Source of the DNA: an uncultured Lachnospiraceae bacterium
GTDB lineage: Bacteria > Bacillota > Clostridia > Lachnospirales > Lachnospiraceae
Assembly: GCA_934376945.1 (NCBI GenBank)
Contig: CAKRPI010000013.1
Span: 1-31,289 of the forward strand
Length of the DNA: 31,289 nucleotides
Reading direction: 5' to 3'
Both the position numbers and the translations under genes were made by a program. This document shows positions 24,443 to 31,289 of this stretch, in pieces. The notes below the pieces were generated by a model that saw only the letters and a program-made list of their open reading frames with translations, did no database searches and was not told the DNA's origin. The first letter of the stretch is position 1; each line of letters starts with the position of its first letter.

Positions 24443-25315
24443 ATGGGAGAAAAGACAAAAAAAATGGCAGTTGATCTTGCGGTCGATTTGCTTGGGGGAT
24501 TATTAGTAGCAATTGCAATTTACAGTTTTGCGGTGCCGGCGGATTTTCCGATGACGGGAGTGTCCGGTATTGCACTTGTTTTTTATCATTTGTTCGGACT
24601 TCCGGTCGGAACCATTACGGTTCTTTTGAATATTCCGATTATTATCTTCTGTTATAAAACGCTTGGTCGTACATTTTATATGAAATCACTGAAAACGACA
24701 TTGGTTACATCTGTGGTAATAGATTTAGTCGGACCACGTCTTCCTGTTTACCAGGGAGATCTGATCCTTGCGGCAATTTGCGCCGGAGTTTTGCTTGGTG
24801 TCGGATATGCAATTATTTTTATGCGCGGATCTTCTACCGGAGGATTCGATTTTATTATGATGGCGGTGAAATTTTACTATCCGCACCTTTCTCTTGGAAA
24901 GATAGCGTTTGCGATGGATACTGCGGTGATTGTAATAAGTGGTTTTGTGATCGGAAGCAGCGGAAGCAGTATTATTTACGGACTTGTTTTGAATTATTTG
25001 TATTCTACAGTATTGGATAAGGTAATTTATGGTACAAATTCCGGAAAGCTGACGTTGATTATTACAGATGCTCCAAGAAAGATGGTAGATGAGATCGATC
25101 GGATCACGGGACGCGGGACAACTATTTTAAAAGCTGTTGGAGGATATTCCGGGGAGCAGAAGGAAGTTGTCATGTGTGCAAGCAACAGTAAGGAAATGTA
25201 TGCGATCCGAAAAAGAGCGCATGAGATTGATGAACGGGCATTCGTAATTATCGTAGAATCGAATGAAGTAATCGGAGAAGGCTTTCGGGCGCCGGGAGAT
25301 ACGAATCTGATGTAA
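24443..25315 (+). CDS. YitT-family membrane protein (DUF161 + DUF2179)
   Basis: The 290-residue protein has five or six membrane helices in its first 190 residues, including AVPADFPMTGVSGIALVFYHLFGLPVGTITVLLNIP and MRGSSTGGFDFIMMAVK, typical of YitT. A C-terminal cytosolic DUF2179 domain follows (about 200-285: GKLTLIITDAPRKMVDEIDRITGRGTTILKAVGGYSG). The family is common in Firmicutes with no settled function. AAGGAGG six bases before ATG 24443 fixes the start, so the upstream ATG at 24413 is rejected. It is the first gene divergent from tetR. Confidence 0.92.
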   Translation: MGEKTKKMAVDLAVDLLGGLLVAIAIYSFAVPADFPMTGVSGIALVFYHLFGLPVGTITVLLNIPIIIFCYKTLGRTFYMKSLKTTLVTSVVIDLVGPRLPVYQGDLILAAICAGVLLGVGYAIIFMRGSSTGGFDFIMMAVKFYYPHLSLGKIAFAMDTAVIVISGFVIGSSGSSIIYGLVLNYLYSTVLDKVIYGTNSGKLTLIITDAPRKMVDEIDRITGRGTTILKAVGGYSGEQKEVVMCASNSKEMYAIRKRAHEIDERAFVIIVESNEVIGEGFRAPGDTNLM

Positions 25316-25460
25316 AACAGGGGATGCAGAAAGAACTTGTCTGTGAAGAGTTCCGGCAATTTTGCAGGCGGTGAAAAAGGAGTGCGAAGGTCTGCGTCAA
25401 AGCGGAAAATATCGTGGATGTGGGGGCAACATGGAAGAGCAGGAAGAAAGAAGAAATAAA

Positions 25461-25943
25461 ATGGAAAAGCGTCAGGAAAAACAGGCAGTATTGGTAAGCG
25501 CCTGCCTTCTTGGAATGGAATGCCGGTATGACGGCGGAAACAATGCGGTTTCTGGTATGGAGCAATTAAAAGAAAGGGCTGTTCTGATTCCGTTTTGTCC
25601 GGAACTATACGGCGGGCTTTCAACTCCGAGAGAGCCTTCCGAGATCCGGGACGGAAAAGTCTGGTCCAAAAGTGGAAAGGATGTTACGGCTCAGTTTGAA
25701 AAGGGAGCGAAGGAAGCGGCGAAAGCGGCAAAGCTGTCCGGCTGTGTGGCGGCAGTTCTGAAGCAGCGTAGTCCGTCGTGCGGAAGCAGCCAGATCTATG
25801 ACGGAACATTTCAGGGAAGACGGATTGAGGGGCAGGGGATCACAGCGGCCGTGCTTGAACGGGAAGGCTTGAAGCTGTTTGACGAAAAGCAGCTGGAAGC
25901 ATGCACTGCATGGCTGCAAAAAGTGTATGGAACGGCAGAATAA
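25461..25943 (+). CDS. DUF523-family protein
   Basis: The 160-residue cytosolic protein has the two cysteine motifs of DUF523: VSACLLGMECRYDGGNN (about 11-27) and KQRSPSCGSSQIYDGTF (about 104-120), plus FCPELYGGLSTPREPSEI. The conserved cysteines suggest metal or redox chemistry, but no reaction is established. The start is uncertain: 25461 gives the family length with AGAAG about 7 bases upstream, while ATG 25431 (GGGGG upstream) would add 10 residues. It lies 58 bases before the nitroreductase gene; the gap is an A/G-only-like purine tract ending in GAGGAGG. Confidence 0.88.
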   Translation: MEKRQEKQAVLVSACLLGMECRYDGGNNAVSGMEQLKERAVLIPFCPELYGGLSTPREPSEIRDGKVWSKSGKDVTAQFEKGAKEAAKAAKLSGCVAAVLKQRSPSCGSSQIYDGTFQGRRIEGQGITAAVLEREGLKLFDEKQLEACTAWLQKVYGTAE

Positions 25944-26001
25944 AAGAAAAATAAAGAAAGCGAAAGAAAACGAAAGAAAAATATAGAGGAGGAGCAAAAA
26001 A

Positions 26002-26607
26002 ATGCTGAAAGATCTGATCAGGGCAAACAGGAGCTATCGTGGATACGATGAAAGCAGAAAAATTACAGAAGAAGAGCTTTTGGAGCTGGTGGATTGTGCA
26101 AGGCTGACCCCTTCGAGTATTAATATGCAGCCATTTCGGTATTATCTTGCATGGGAAAAGGAAGAAGTCGACAAAATCCAGGCACTGACAAAATGGGCAC
26201 GCGCACTTCCACAGCTGGAGCTTCCACATCCGGGTATGTATCCGACTGCCTTTATTGTGATCTGCCAGGATACCAGTGTGAATGATTCGCTGGCAAGATT
26301 TCAAAAGGATGTTGGAATTGTGGCACAGACGATGTTATTAGCGGCTACGGAAATGGGACTTGGCGGATGTATGATTGGTAATTTTCCGGCAGCTACCTTA
26401 AAGGAGGTTTTGGCTCTTCCGGAGAAATTAGCACCCTTACTTGTGGTGGCGATCGGGAAACCGGCAGAAAAAGTTATTCTGACAGAGCTTGAAGAAGGCG
26501 GAGATACCAATTATTACCGGGATGAAAATGATGTGCACTACGTGCCGAAGCGAAAACTGGAAGATGTTGTGGTTACAGGAAAAAAGCTTCAGAAAGAAGA
26601 AAAATAA
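26002..26607 (+). CDS. Nitroreductase-family FMN oxidoreductase
   Basis: The 201-residue protein has the nitroreductase fold signals: an N-terminal RSYRGYDES with the FMN-phosphate-binding arginines (about 9-17), LTPSSINMQPFRYYLA (about 35-50), DVGIVAQTMLLAATEMGLGGCMIGNF (about 103-128) and VAIGKPAE. Such enzymes reduce quinones, nitroaromatics or flavins using NAD(P)H. The physiological substrate cannot be told. GAGGAGGAG about 8 bases upstream supports the start. It is 40 bases from the GH3 gene and probably cotranscribed with it. The MarR-like palindrome upstream of the series would fit a quinone or electrophile response, as in Bacillus MhqR-regulated nitroreductases. Confidence 0.92.
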   Translation: MLKDLIRANRSYRGYDESRKITEEELLELVDCARLTPSSINMQPFRYYLAWEKEEVDKIQALTKWARALPQLELPHPGMYPTAFIVICQDTSVNDSLARFQKDVGIVAQTMLLAATEMGLGGCMIGNFPAATLKEVLALPEKLAPLLVVAIGKPAEKVILTELEEGGDTNYYRDENDVHYVPKRKLEDVVVTGKKLQKEEK

Positions 26608-26647
26608 AAAAGAAGATAAATAAAAAAGAAGGAGAGGGAGAATACAG

Positions 26648-29059
26648 ATGAAAAACTGGAATCGATTTACTTATCAGCCGGGACTTCCGCTTGGAAAGGA
26701 TGGAAGGAGAGTGACCGGAGGAGAGGCACATATTGCACTCTCAAGAGAAGCAGCAGCAGAAGGAATGGTCCTTCTGAAAAATGAAAAACAGGTGCTGCCG
26801 CTTGCGGTGGGAACAAAGGTGGCAGTTTTCGGTAAAGCCTGTGTGGATTATGTAAAAGGCGGAGGAGGAAGCGGTGATGTGACGGTAGCTTATGTCCGTA
26901 ACCTGCTGGATGGACTTCGCTTGAAAGAAGCAGAAGGAAAAGTAAGTCTTTATGGACCACTTGGCGATTTTTACGAGAAGGAAGTGGAACAGCAGTATGA
27001 AGAGGGGATTGTACCTGGAATGACAGCTGAACCACAGATTCCGGAGGGACTTTTAAAAGAAGCAAGTGCGTTTGCAGACACCGCAATTGTAGTAATCTGC
27101 CGTTTTTCAGGAGAAAACTGGGATCGTACGGTCGGTGGAGAGCCACAGATGTGTGAGTATATGGCAGAGGAGGAGCTTACACTTTTACGCAGAGCTTCTC
27201 AGGTATTCGAACGCGGAGATTTTTATCTTTCGGCAGCAGAAGAGAAAATGTTGGCGGACGTAAAGGCAAATTTTAAAAAGGTTGTTGTCGTGATGAATGT
27301 CGGAGGTATGGTGGATTCCTCCTGGTTTGCACAGGATGATGAGATTTCGGCTGTTTTGATGGCATGGCAGGGCGGCATGGAAGGAGGCCTTGCATCGGCA
27401 GACATTCTGGTCGGAGAGGTTAGCCCGTCGGGCAAACTTGTGGATACATTTGCGCAGCGTCTGGAGGATTATCCGTCCTCTGGCAACTTCCATGAATCAC
27501 AGACGTATGTCGATTATACGGATGATATTTATGTGGGATACCGATATTTTGAGACGATTCCGGGAGCAGCGGAAAAGGTAAATTATCCGTTTGGTTTCGG
27601 CCTTTCCTATACTGATTTTCTGATGGAGATAAAACAGGCAAATGTGACAACTGCAGGTGTCAGAGTGCTGGCTGCTGTAACGAATATCGGTAATTTTGCC
27701 GGAAAAGAGGTAGTTCAGCTGTATGTGTCGGCACCACAGGGCAGACTTGGAAAACCGGCAAAGGAACTGAAAGCCTTTACGAAAACGAGACTGCTGCAGC
27801 CAGGTGAAACACAGACGGTGTGTCTGATGGTTGCAAAAGAAGAACTGGCGAGCTATGACGATCTTGGAAAGGTTCAGAAGTCGGCATATGTTCTGGAAAA
27901 GGGAACGTATACATTCTGGATCGGTACAAGTGTAAGAGATGTCACAAAGGTGGGCGAATATACTGCAGAAGAGGACGAGGCAGTGCTTCAGCTTACGAGC
28001 CAGTGTGCACCGAATATGCTACCGCAGCGGATGACATCGGACGGCAGTATGGAGGAACTTCCGGTCAATCCGGATGCTGTACGGATTTCGGCGTGGAGTG
28101 TAAAGGAAACACCGCCGAAGGAGCCGGATATCAGAGGAAGAGAAGGAGCGATGCTTGGAACGGTGACACATGGAGCAAATCTTGCAGAAGTGGCCTCCGG
28201 TGTTATAACGCTGGATGAATTTGTTGAGAAGCTTTCGATAGAGGATCTGATTCATCTTGTATGTGGACAGCCTAATACCGGAATAGCCAATACCTTTGGC
28301 TTTGGAAATCTTCCGGAATACAACGTGCCAAATGTAATGACAGCAGACGGGCCGGCGGGTCTTCGCATTCGTCCGGAGGTGGGCGTTAAGACAACTGCTT
28401 TTCCATGTGCAACGCTTTTGGCCAGCACCTGGAATACACAGCTTGTGGAGCGCGTCGGAGAAGCCGGTGCAGAAGAAGTAAAAGAGAATAATATTGCGGT
28501 TTGGCTGACACCGGCAATGAATATTCACAGAAGCCCTCTGTGCGGCCGGAATTTTGAATATTATTCTGAGGATCCGCTGATCGCAGGAAAGATGGGGGCG
28601 GCATTGGTACGCGGTATTCAGTCAAGACAGATCGGCGCATCTGTGAAGCATTTTTGCTGCAACAACAAAGAGACAAGACGTGTGGAGAGTGATTCGAGGG
28701 TTTCAGAGCGTGCACTGAGGGAAATTTATCTGAAGGGTTTTGAAATCGTTGTAAAGGAAGCAGATCCATGGACGATCATGACCTCTTATAATATTGTAAA
28801 TGGACAGCGGAGTTCGGAAAACAAAGATCTTCTGACCCACATTCTCCGGGAAGAATGGGCATTTGGCGGTATGGTGACGACAGACTGGTGGAATCATGCA
28901 GAGCAGTATCTGGAGCTTCAGGCCGGAAACGATGTGAAGATGGGCTGCGGCTATCCGGAGCGTCTGAAGAAGGATGTGGAGGAACAGCGTATTACAAGAG
29001 ATGAGATCGCTGTCTGTGCAAAGAGAGTACTGGAACTTATTCTTAAAGTAAGCAAATAA
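26648..29059 (+). CDS. GH3 glycosidase with reversed domain order
   Basis: The 803-residue protein lacks a signal peptide and is likely cytosolic. The usual GH3 order is inverted. First comes the alpha/beta-sandwich (LSREAAAEGMVLLKNEKQVLPL near 28-50, through YVGYRYFET and PFGFGLSYTDF near 300-322), then a fibronectin-III-like domain (about 325-435), and last the (beta/alpha)8 domain with TADGPAGLRI (about 563-573), KHFCCNNKETRR (about 667-678) and MVTTDWW, whose D746 is the expected nucleophile. This layout is known for beta-glucosidases of Butyrivibrio and Ruminococcus, so it probably cleaves beta-linked gluco- or xylo-oligosaccharides taken into the cell. GGAGAGGGAG upstream supports the start. 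It is 15 bases from the MATE gene. Confidence 0.92.
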   Translation: MKNWNRFTYQPGLPLGKDGRRVTGGEAHIALSREAAAEGMVLLKNEKQVLPLAVGTKVAVFGKACVDYVKGGGGSGDVTVAYVRNLLDGLRLKEAEGKVSLYGPLGDFYEKEVEQQYEEGIVPGMTAEPQIPEGLLKEASAFADTAIVVICRFSGENWDRTVGGEPQMCEYMAEEELTLLRRASQVFERGDFYLSAAEEKMLADVKANFKKVVVVMNVGGMVDSSWFAQDDEISAVLMAWQGGMEGGLASADILVGEVSPSGKLVDTFAQRLEDYPSSGNFHESQTYVDYTDDIYVGYRYFETIPGAAEKVNYPFGFGLSYTDFLMEIKQANVTTAGVRVLAAVTNIGNFAGKEVVQLYVSAPQGRLGKPAKELKAFTKTRLLQPGETQTVCLMVAKEELASYDDLGKVQKSAYVLEKGTYTFWIGTSVRDVTKVGEYTAEEDEAVLQLTSQCAPNMLPQRMTSDGSMEELPVNPDAVRISAWSVKETPPKEPDIRGREGAMLGTVTHGANLAEVASGVITLDEFVEKLSIEDLIHLVCGQPNTGIANTFGFGNLPEYNVPNVMTADGPAGLRIRPEVGVKTTAFPCATLLASTWNTQLVERVGEAGAEEVKENNIAVWLTPAMNIHRSPLCGRNFEYYSEDPLIAGKMGAALVRGIQSRQIGASVKHFCCNNKETRRVESDSRVSERALREIYLKGFEIVVKEADPWTIMTSYNIVNGQRSSENKDLLTHILREEWAFGGMVTTDWWNHAEQYLELQAGNDVKMGCGYPERLKKDVEEQRITRDEIAVCAKRVLELILKVSK

Positions 29060-29074
29060 CTAAAAAGAGGGACT

Positions 29075-30457
29075 ATGCAAAAAAATCTGACTAAAAATCT
29101 GACGGAGGGCAGCCCGGCGCGGCTGCTGCTCCTTTTTTCGCTGCCGCTGATGGCGGGAAATATTTTCCAGCAGCTTTATACGATTGTTGATACGGCAATC
29201 GTGGGGAAAGTACTTGGAGTAGAAGCACTTGCAGCGCTGGGAGCGGTGGATTGGCTGAACTGGCTGACACTTGGAGTGATTCAGGGATTCACACAGGGAT
29301 TTGCAATTCTGATCGCACAGAAATTCGGAGCAGGAGAGAATGCTTCATTGAAACGCACAGTGGCGAATTCCATAGTGCTTTCTGTTTTCTGTGGTTTGTT
29401 GATTACAGCAGCAGGAGAGGGCTTGGCGGGAGGGGTACTGGATCTGCTTGGTACGCCGGAAAATATACGACCGGTTGGTATGGCATATCTTCGTGTTTTA
29501 TTTGCCGGACTTCCTGTTGTAACAGCTTATAATCTCTGCGCCTGCATTCTGCGCTCACTTGGGGACAGTCGTACACCGTTATATGCAATGATTGTAGCAT
29601 CTCTTACCAATATTGGGCTGGATCTGCTGTTTGTAATGGGATTTGACTGGGGAGTAAGAGGTGCCGCCGCAGCTACGATCATTGGCCAGATGATCTCGGT
29701 TCTTTACTGTCTTATAAAAATGCGGAGAATCGAACTGCTTCACTTGAAAAAAGAAGATTTTTATCCGCAGGGCCATCTGATGAAGCATCTTTTGATTCTT
29801 GGTTTACCGATGGCGTTTCAGAATTCTGTAATTTCTGTCGGTGGAATGATCGTGCAAAAGGTAATTAATGGATTTGGCGTTGCATTTATTGCAGGCTTTA
29901 CCGCAACAAACAAGCTGTATGGTCTGCTGGAAACAGCGGCGACTTCCTATGGATATGCAATGGTTACGTATGCAGGTCAGAATCTGGGTGCCGGAAAGAA
30001 GAAACGCATCTCCTTGGGAATGCGAAGCGGTCTTATGATTTCACTTGTGACATCGATTGGGATCGCAGCCCTGATGATTGGTTTCGGAAAAATAATTCTT
30101 GGCTGGTTTATTACTACTGACGGCGAGGAAGGGGTACAGGCCCTGGCAATTGCATATCACTATCTGCAGATTATGAGTGTCTGTCTTCCGATTCTGTACG
30201 TGCTCCATGTGGTGAGAAGCTGTATTCAGGGTCTTGGAAATACAGTATTGCCAATGATTTCCGGTTTTGCAGAATTTATTATGAGGACCGGTGCGGCGCT
30301 TCTGCTTCCGCTGGCAGTTGGAGAGAGTGGTATTTTTTATGCCGAAATTATGGCGTGGCTCGGTGCGGATCTGATTCTGGTACCAGGTTATTTTCTTGTC
30401 ATGAGAAAGATACGGGAGAGAGAAGTAGTGATGACAGAGACGTATTTGTCAAAATAA
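29075..30457 (+). CDS. MATE-family efflux transporter
   Basis: The 460-residue membrane protein has the 12-helix MATE layout in two halves. The first begins LTEGSPARLLLLFSLPLMAGNIFQQLYTIVDTAIVGK (the IFQQLY-xxVD motif of Clostridial MATE proteins) and the second LILGLPMAFQNSVISVGGMIVQKVINGFG. Members export cationic drugs or metabolites using sodium or proton gradients. The substrate is unknown. It follows GH3 by 15 bases, is the last gene of the series, and is followed by the fhs promoter rather than by a clear terminator. Confidence 0.93.
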   Translation: MQKNLTKNLTEGSPARLLLLFSLPLMAGNIFQQLYTIVDTAIVGKVLGVEALAALGAVDWLNWLTLGVIQGFTQGFAILIAQKFGAGENASLKRTVANSIVLSVFCGLLITAAGEGLAGGVLDLLGTPENIRPVGMAYLRVLFAGLPVVTAYNLCACILRSLGDSRTPLYAMIVASLTNIGLDLLFVMGFDWGVRGAAAATIIGQMISVLYCLIKMRRIELLHLKKEDFYPQGHLMKHLLILGLPMAFQNSVISVGGMIVQKVINGFGVAFIAGFTATNKLYGLLETAATSYGYAMVTYAGQNLGAGKKKRISLGMRSGLMISLVTSIGIAALMIGFGKIILGWFITTDGEEGVQALAIAYHYLQIMSVCLPILYVLHVVRSCIQGLGNTVLPMISGFAEFIMRTGAALLLPLAVGESGIFYAEIMAWLGADLILVPGYFLVMRKIREREVVMTETYLSK

Positions 30458-30478
30458 ACAGAAAAATTTGTTAAACTC

Positions 30479-30507
30479 TTGACAAAAGGAAAACAATCTG
30501 TTATACT
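30479..30507 (+). promoter_or_regulatory. Strong sigma-A promoter of fhs
   Basis: A perfect -35 TTGACA (30479-30484) is 17 bases from TATACT (30502-30507). The start near 30514 gives a leader of about 415 bases that holds two aptamers and two terminators. Confidence 0.88.
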
Positions 30508-30530
30508 TTAGCACAGTTAAAGAAACACAG

Positions 30531-30605
30531 GTTTTGATTGCTGACGGATTTATGTGGAGCACCACAGTGTAATCAAAATTATAAGAGTCGACCGTCTGGA
30601 CAGCA
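30531..30605 (+). promoter_or_regulatory. ZTP (pfl) riboswitch aptamer
   Basis: P1 pairs TTTTGATT (30532-30539) with AATCAAAA (30571-30578). It encloses the conserved CTGACGGA and a hairpin TGTGG-AGCA-CCACA (30553-30566). After a linker comes GTCGACCGTCTGGACA (30588-30603), matching the second conserved pfl block, which forms the pseudoknot hairpin (consensus CCGCCTGGGCA; here one G is A). The pfl class binds ZTP/ZMP, which accumulates when 10-formyl-THF is low, and turns on folate and purine genes, including fhs. The 3' part overlaps the left arm of the terminator at 30598-30630, the usual switching layout. Confidence 0.88.
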
Positions 30606-30630
30606 TGAGAATTTTGGTGCTGTCCTTTTT
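30598..30630 (+). terminator. Regulated terminator of the ZTP riboswitch
   Basis: GGACAGCA (30598-30605) pairs perfectly with TGCTGTCC (30618-30625) and is followed by TTTTT. The left arm shares GGACA with the conserved aptamer end, so ligand binding should prevent this hairpin and allow read-through. Confidence 0.88.
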
Positions 30631-30667
30631 AAACGGGTTGCGTGTTTCTTTTACCAATATCTATGAA

Positions 30668-30767
30668 AGTAGAAAGATACAGTACGTTAAGTGTCACATG
30701 ACGGGAAGGTCAGTAAGTGTGAACGAAGGAGCAAAATGCTTCGCGTTACGGTATCGCTTCCGCTACT
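30668..30767 (+). promoter_or_regulatory. Tetrahydrofolate (THF) riboswitch aptamer
   Basis: The segment matches the THF class block by block. P1 pairs AGTAG (30668-30672) with CTACT (30763-30767) and P2 pairs GATAC (30676-30680) with GTATC (30751-30755). The conserved CGTTAAGTGT (30685-30694) and GGGA follow, then GTGTGAACGAAG and the stem GAAG-CTTC, then GCGTTACGGTATCGCTTCCGC. THF aptamers bind reduced folates and usually precede folate transport or folate enzyme genes. Here the aptamer starts about 38 bases after the ZTP terminator. Confidence 0.88.
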
Positions 30768-30812
30768 GCGTTAAGATGGATTTTCGATCATCCCTTTTTG
30801 CGCAGTTTTTTT
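30765..30812 (+). terminator. Candidate terminator of the THF riboswitch
   Basis: ACTGCG (30765-30770) pairs with CGCAGT (30801-30806), with an inner GGAT/ATCC helix, and is followed by TTTTTTT to 30812. Its first three bases are also the last three of the aptamer P1 stem, so P1 and this hairpin compete. A smaller hairpin, GCGAAT/ATTCGC (30867-30885), lies between it and fhs. Confidence 0.7.
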
Positions 30813-30930
30813 ATTGCTCAAAATCAGCTGATCTTGGCAGGGAGGACCGGAATTTCCGCAGGTCAGGCGAATTACAGAGATTCGCTTTGGTTAAAACACA
30901 CAGGTGGAAATGAAAGGAGAACGGAAAACA

Positions 30931-31289
30931 ATGGGATTCAAAACAGACATTGAAATTGCACAGGAGACAGAGATGCTGCCGATTACGGAGATTGCGAAGA
31001 AGGCAGGAATTGATTCAAAATATTTGGAGCAGTACGGTAATTACAAAGCAAAAATTGATTACAATCTTTTGAGAGAAACAGATAAAAAAGATGGCAAGCT
31101 GGTTCTTGTAACTGCAATCAACCCGACACCGGCAGGTGAAGGAAAGACTACGACAACGGTAGGTCTTGCAGACGGTATGCAGAAGCTTGGCAAGAATGTA
31201 ATGGTAGCACTTCGTGAGCCGTCCCTCGGACCGGTATTCGGCGTTAAGGGCGGAGCTGCAGGCGGCGGATATGCACAGGTTGTTCCGAT
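30931..31289 (+). CDS. fhs: Formate-tetrahydrofolate ligase (partial, cut by window end)
   Basis: The 119 visible residues are the N-terminus of a protein usually about 555 residues long. The enzyme joins formate to THF with ATP to give 10-formyl-THF, for purine synthesis, formyl-Met and, in acetogens, the methyl branch of the Wood-Ljungdahl pathway. Family hallmarks are [13 protein letters not shown] (about 15-27), the P-loop-like [11 protein letters not shown] (about 66-76), and [25 protein letters not shown] (about 95-119). AAAGGAG about 11 bases upstream supports ATG 30931. The long leader with ZTP and THF riboswitches places it under folate-state control, matching its product and substrate. 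Confidence 0.97.
   Translation, partial: MGFKTDIEIAQETEMLPITEIAKKAGIDSKYLEQYGNYKAKIDYNLLRETDKKDGKLVLVTAINPTPAGEGKTTTTVGLADGMQKLGKNVMVALREPSLGPVFGVKGGAAGGGYAQVVP

Noticed and set aside
25920..26000. AAAGAAA-rich tract between the DUF523 and nitroreductase genes as a repeat array
   Set aside because: The purine-rich units are irregular and short; this looks like ordinary low-complexity spacer before a GAGGAGG ribosome binding site.
30554..30913. 119-codon frame in the fhs leader
   Set aside because: It runs through both riboswitches and terminators; the conserved RNA structure explains the sequence better than a protein.
1..31289. CRISPR array, prophage, insertion sequence or complete transposase
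   Set aside because: No regularly spaced direct repeats, phage genes or transposase motifs were seen on either strand.

Overview
The window looks like a chromosomal segment of a low-to-moderate-GC Gram-positive anaerobe of the Clostridia, most likely a gut Lachnospiraceae (Blautia/Dorea/Ruminococcus-like). This is inferred from AGGAGG-type ribosome binding sites, sigma-A promoters with 17-base spacers, the pyrH-frr-uppS-cdsA-dxr-rseP gene order, a riboswitch-controlled fhs (formate-THF ligase), and the style of the YfhO, LCP, CapK, YitT and GH3 proteins. There is no prophage, CRISPR array, transposase or rRNA; most of the window is core and housekeeping DNA.

Layout. Positions 1-113 hold tRNA-Gly(GCC) and its terminator. 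A promoter at 248-276 starts a four-gene cell-envelope operon on the + strand: PAP2 phosphatase, a very large YfhO-type membrane glycosyltransferase with an N-terminal membrane extension, a CsbB/GtrB-like polyprenyl-phosphate glycosyltransferase, and an ATP-grasp ligase (317-6885). A LytR-CpsA-Psr protein (7132-8019) follows, then a convergent minus-strand pair, a CapK-like adenylating enzyme and a polysaccharide flippase (10937-8163). The first 11 kb therefore reads as a surface-glycopolymer neighbourhood. Positions 10938-11463 are mostly non-coding and hold a 163-bp terminal-inverted-repeat element followed directly by a long hairpin.

A P-type cation ATPase (11464-14205) precedes the conserved translation/isoprenoid/lipid operon pyrH, frr, uppS, cdsA, dxr, rseP (14390-19487). 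A bidirectional terminator separates it from two coupled minus-strand membrane-protein genes (DUF975 and a DUF4190-like protein). Divergent from these is tex (21192-23336), which ends at a long hairpin and converges on a TetR regulator. Divergent from tetR runs a likely cotranscribed series: YitT-family protein, DUF523 protein, nitroreductase, a GH3 glycosidase with reversed domain order, and a MATE exporter (24443-30457).

The most striking element is the 473-base leader of fhs (30458-30930; the gene is cut by the window end). It has a consensus promoter, a ZTP (pfl) aptamer with its own terminator, and then a tetrahydrofolate aptamer with a second terminator. This is a tandem two-ligand riboswitch placed on one enzyme of one-carbon metabolism. 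Other points worth following are the YfhO fusion next to CsbB, the palindromic intergenic elements, a short structured repeat shared by two leaders 14 kb apart, and the circularly permuted-looking GH3.
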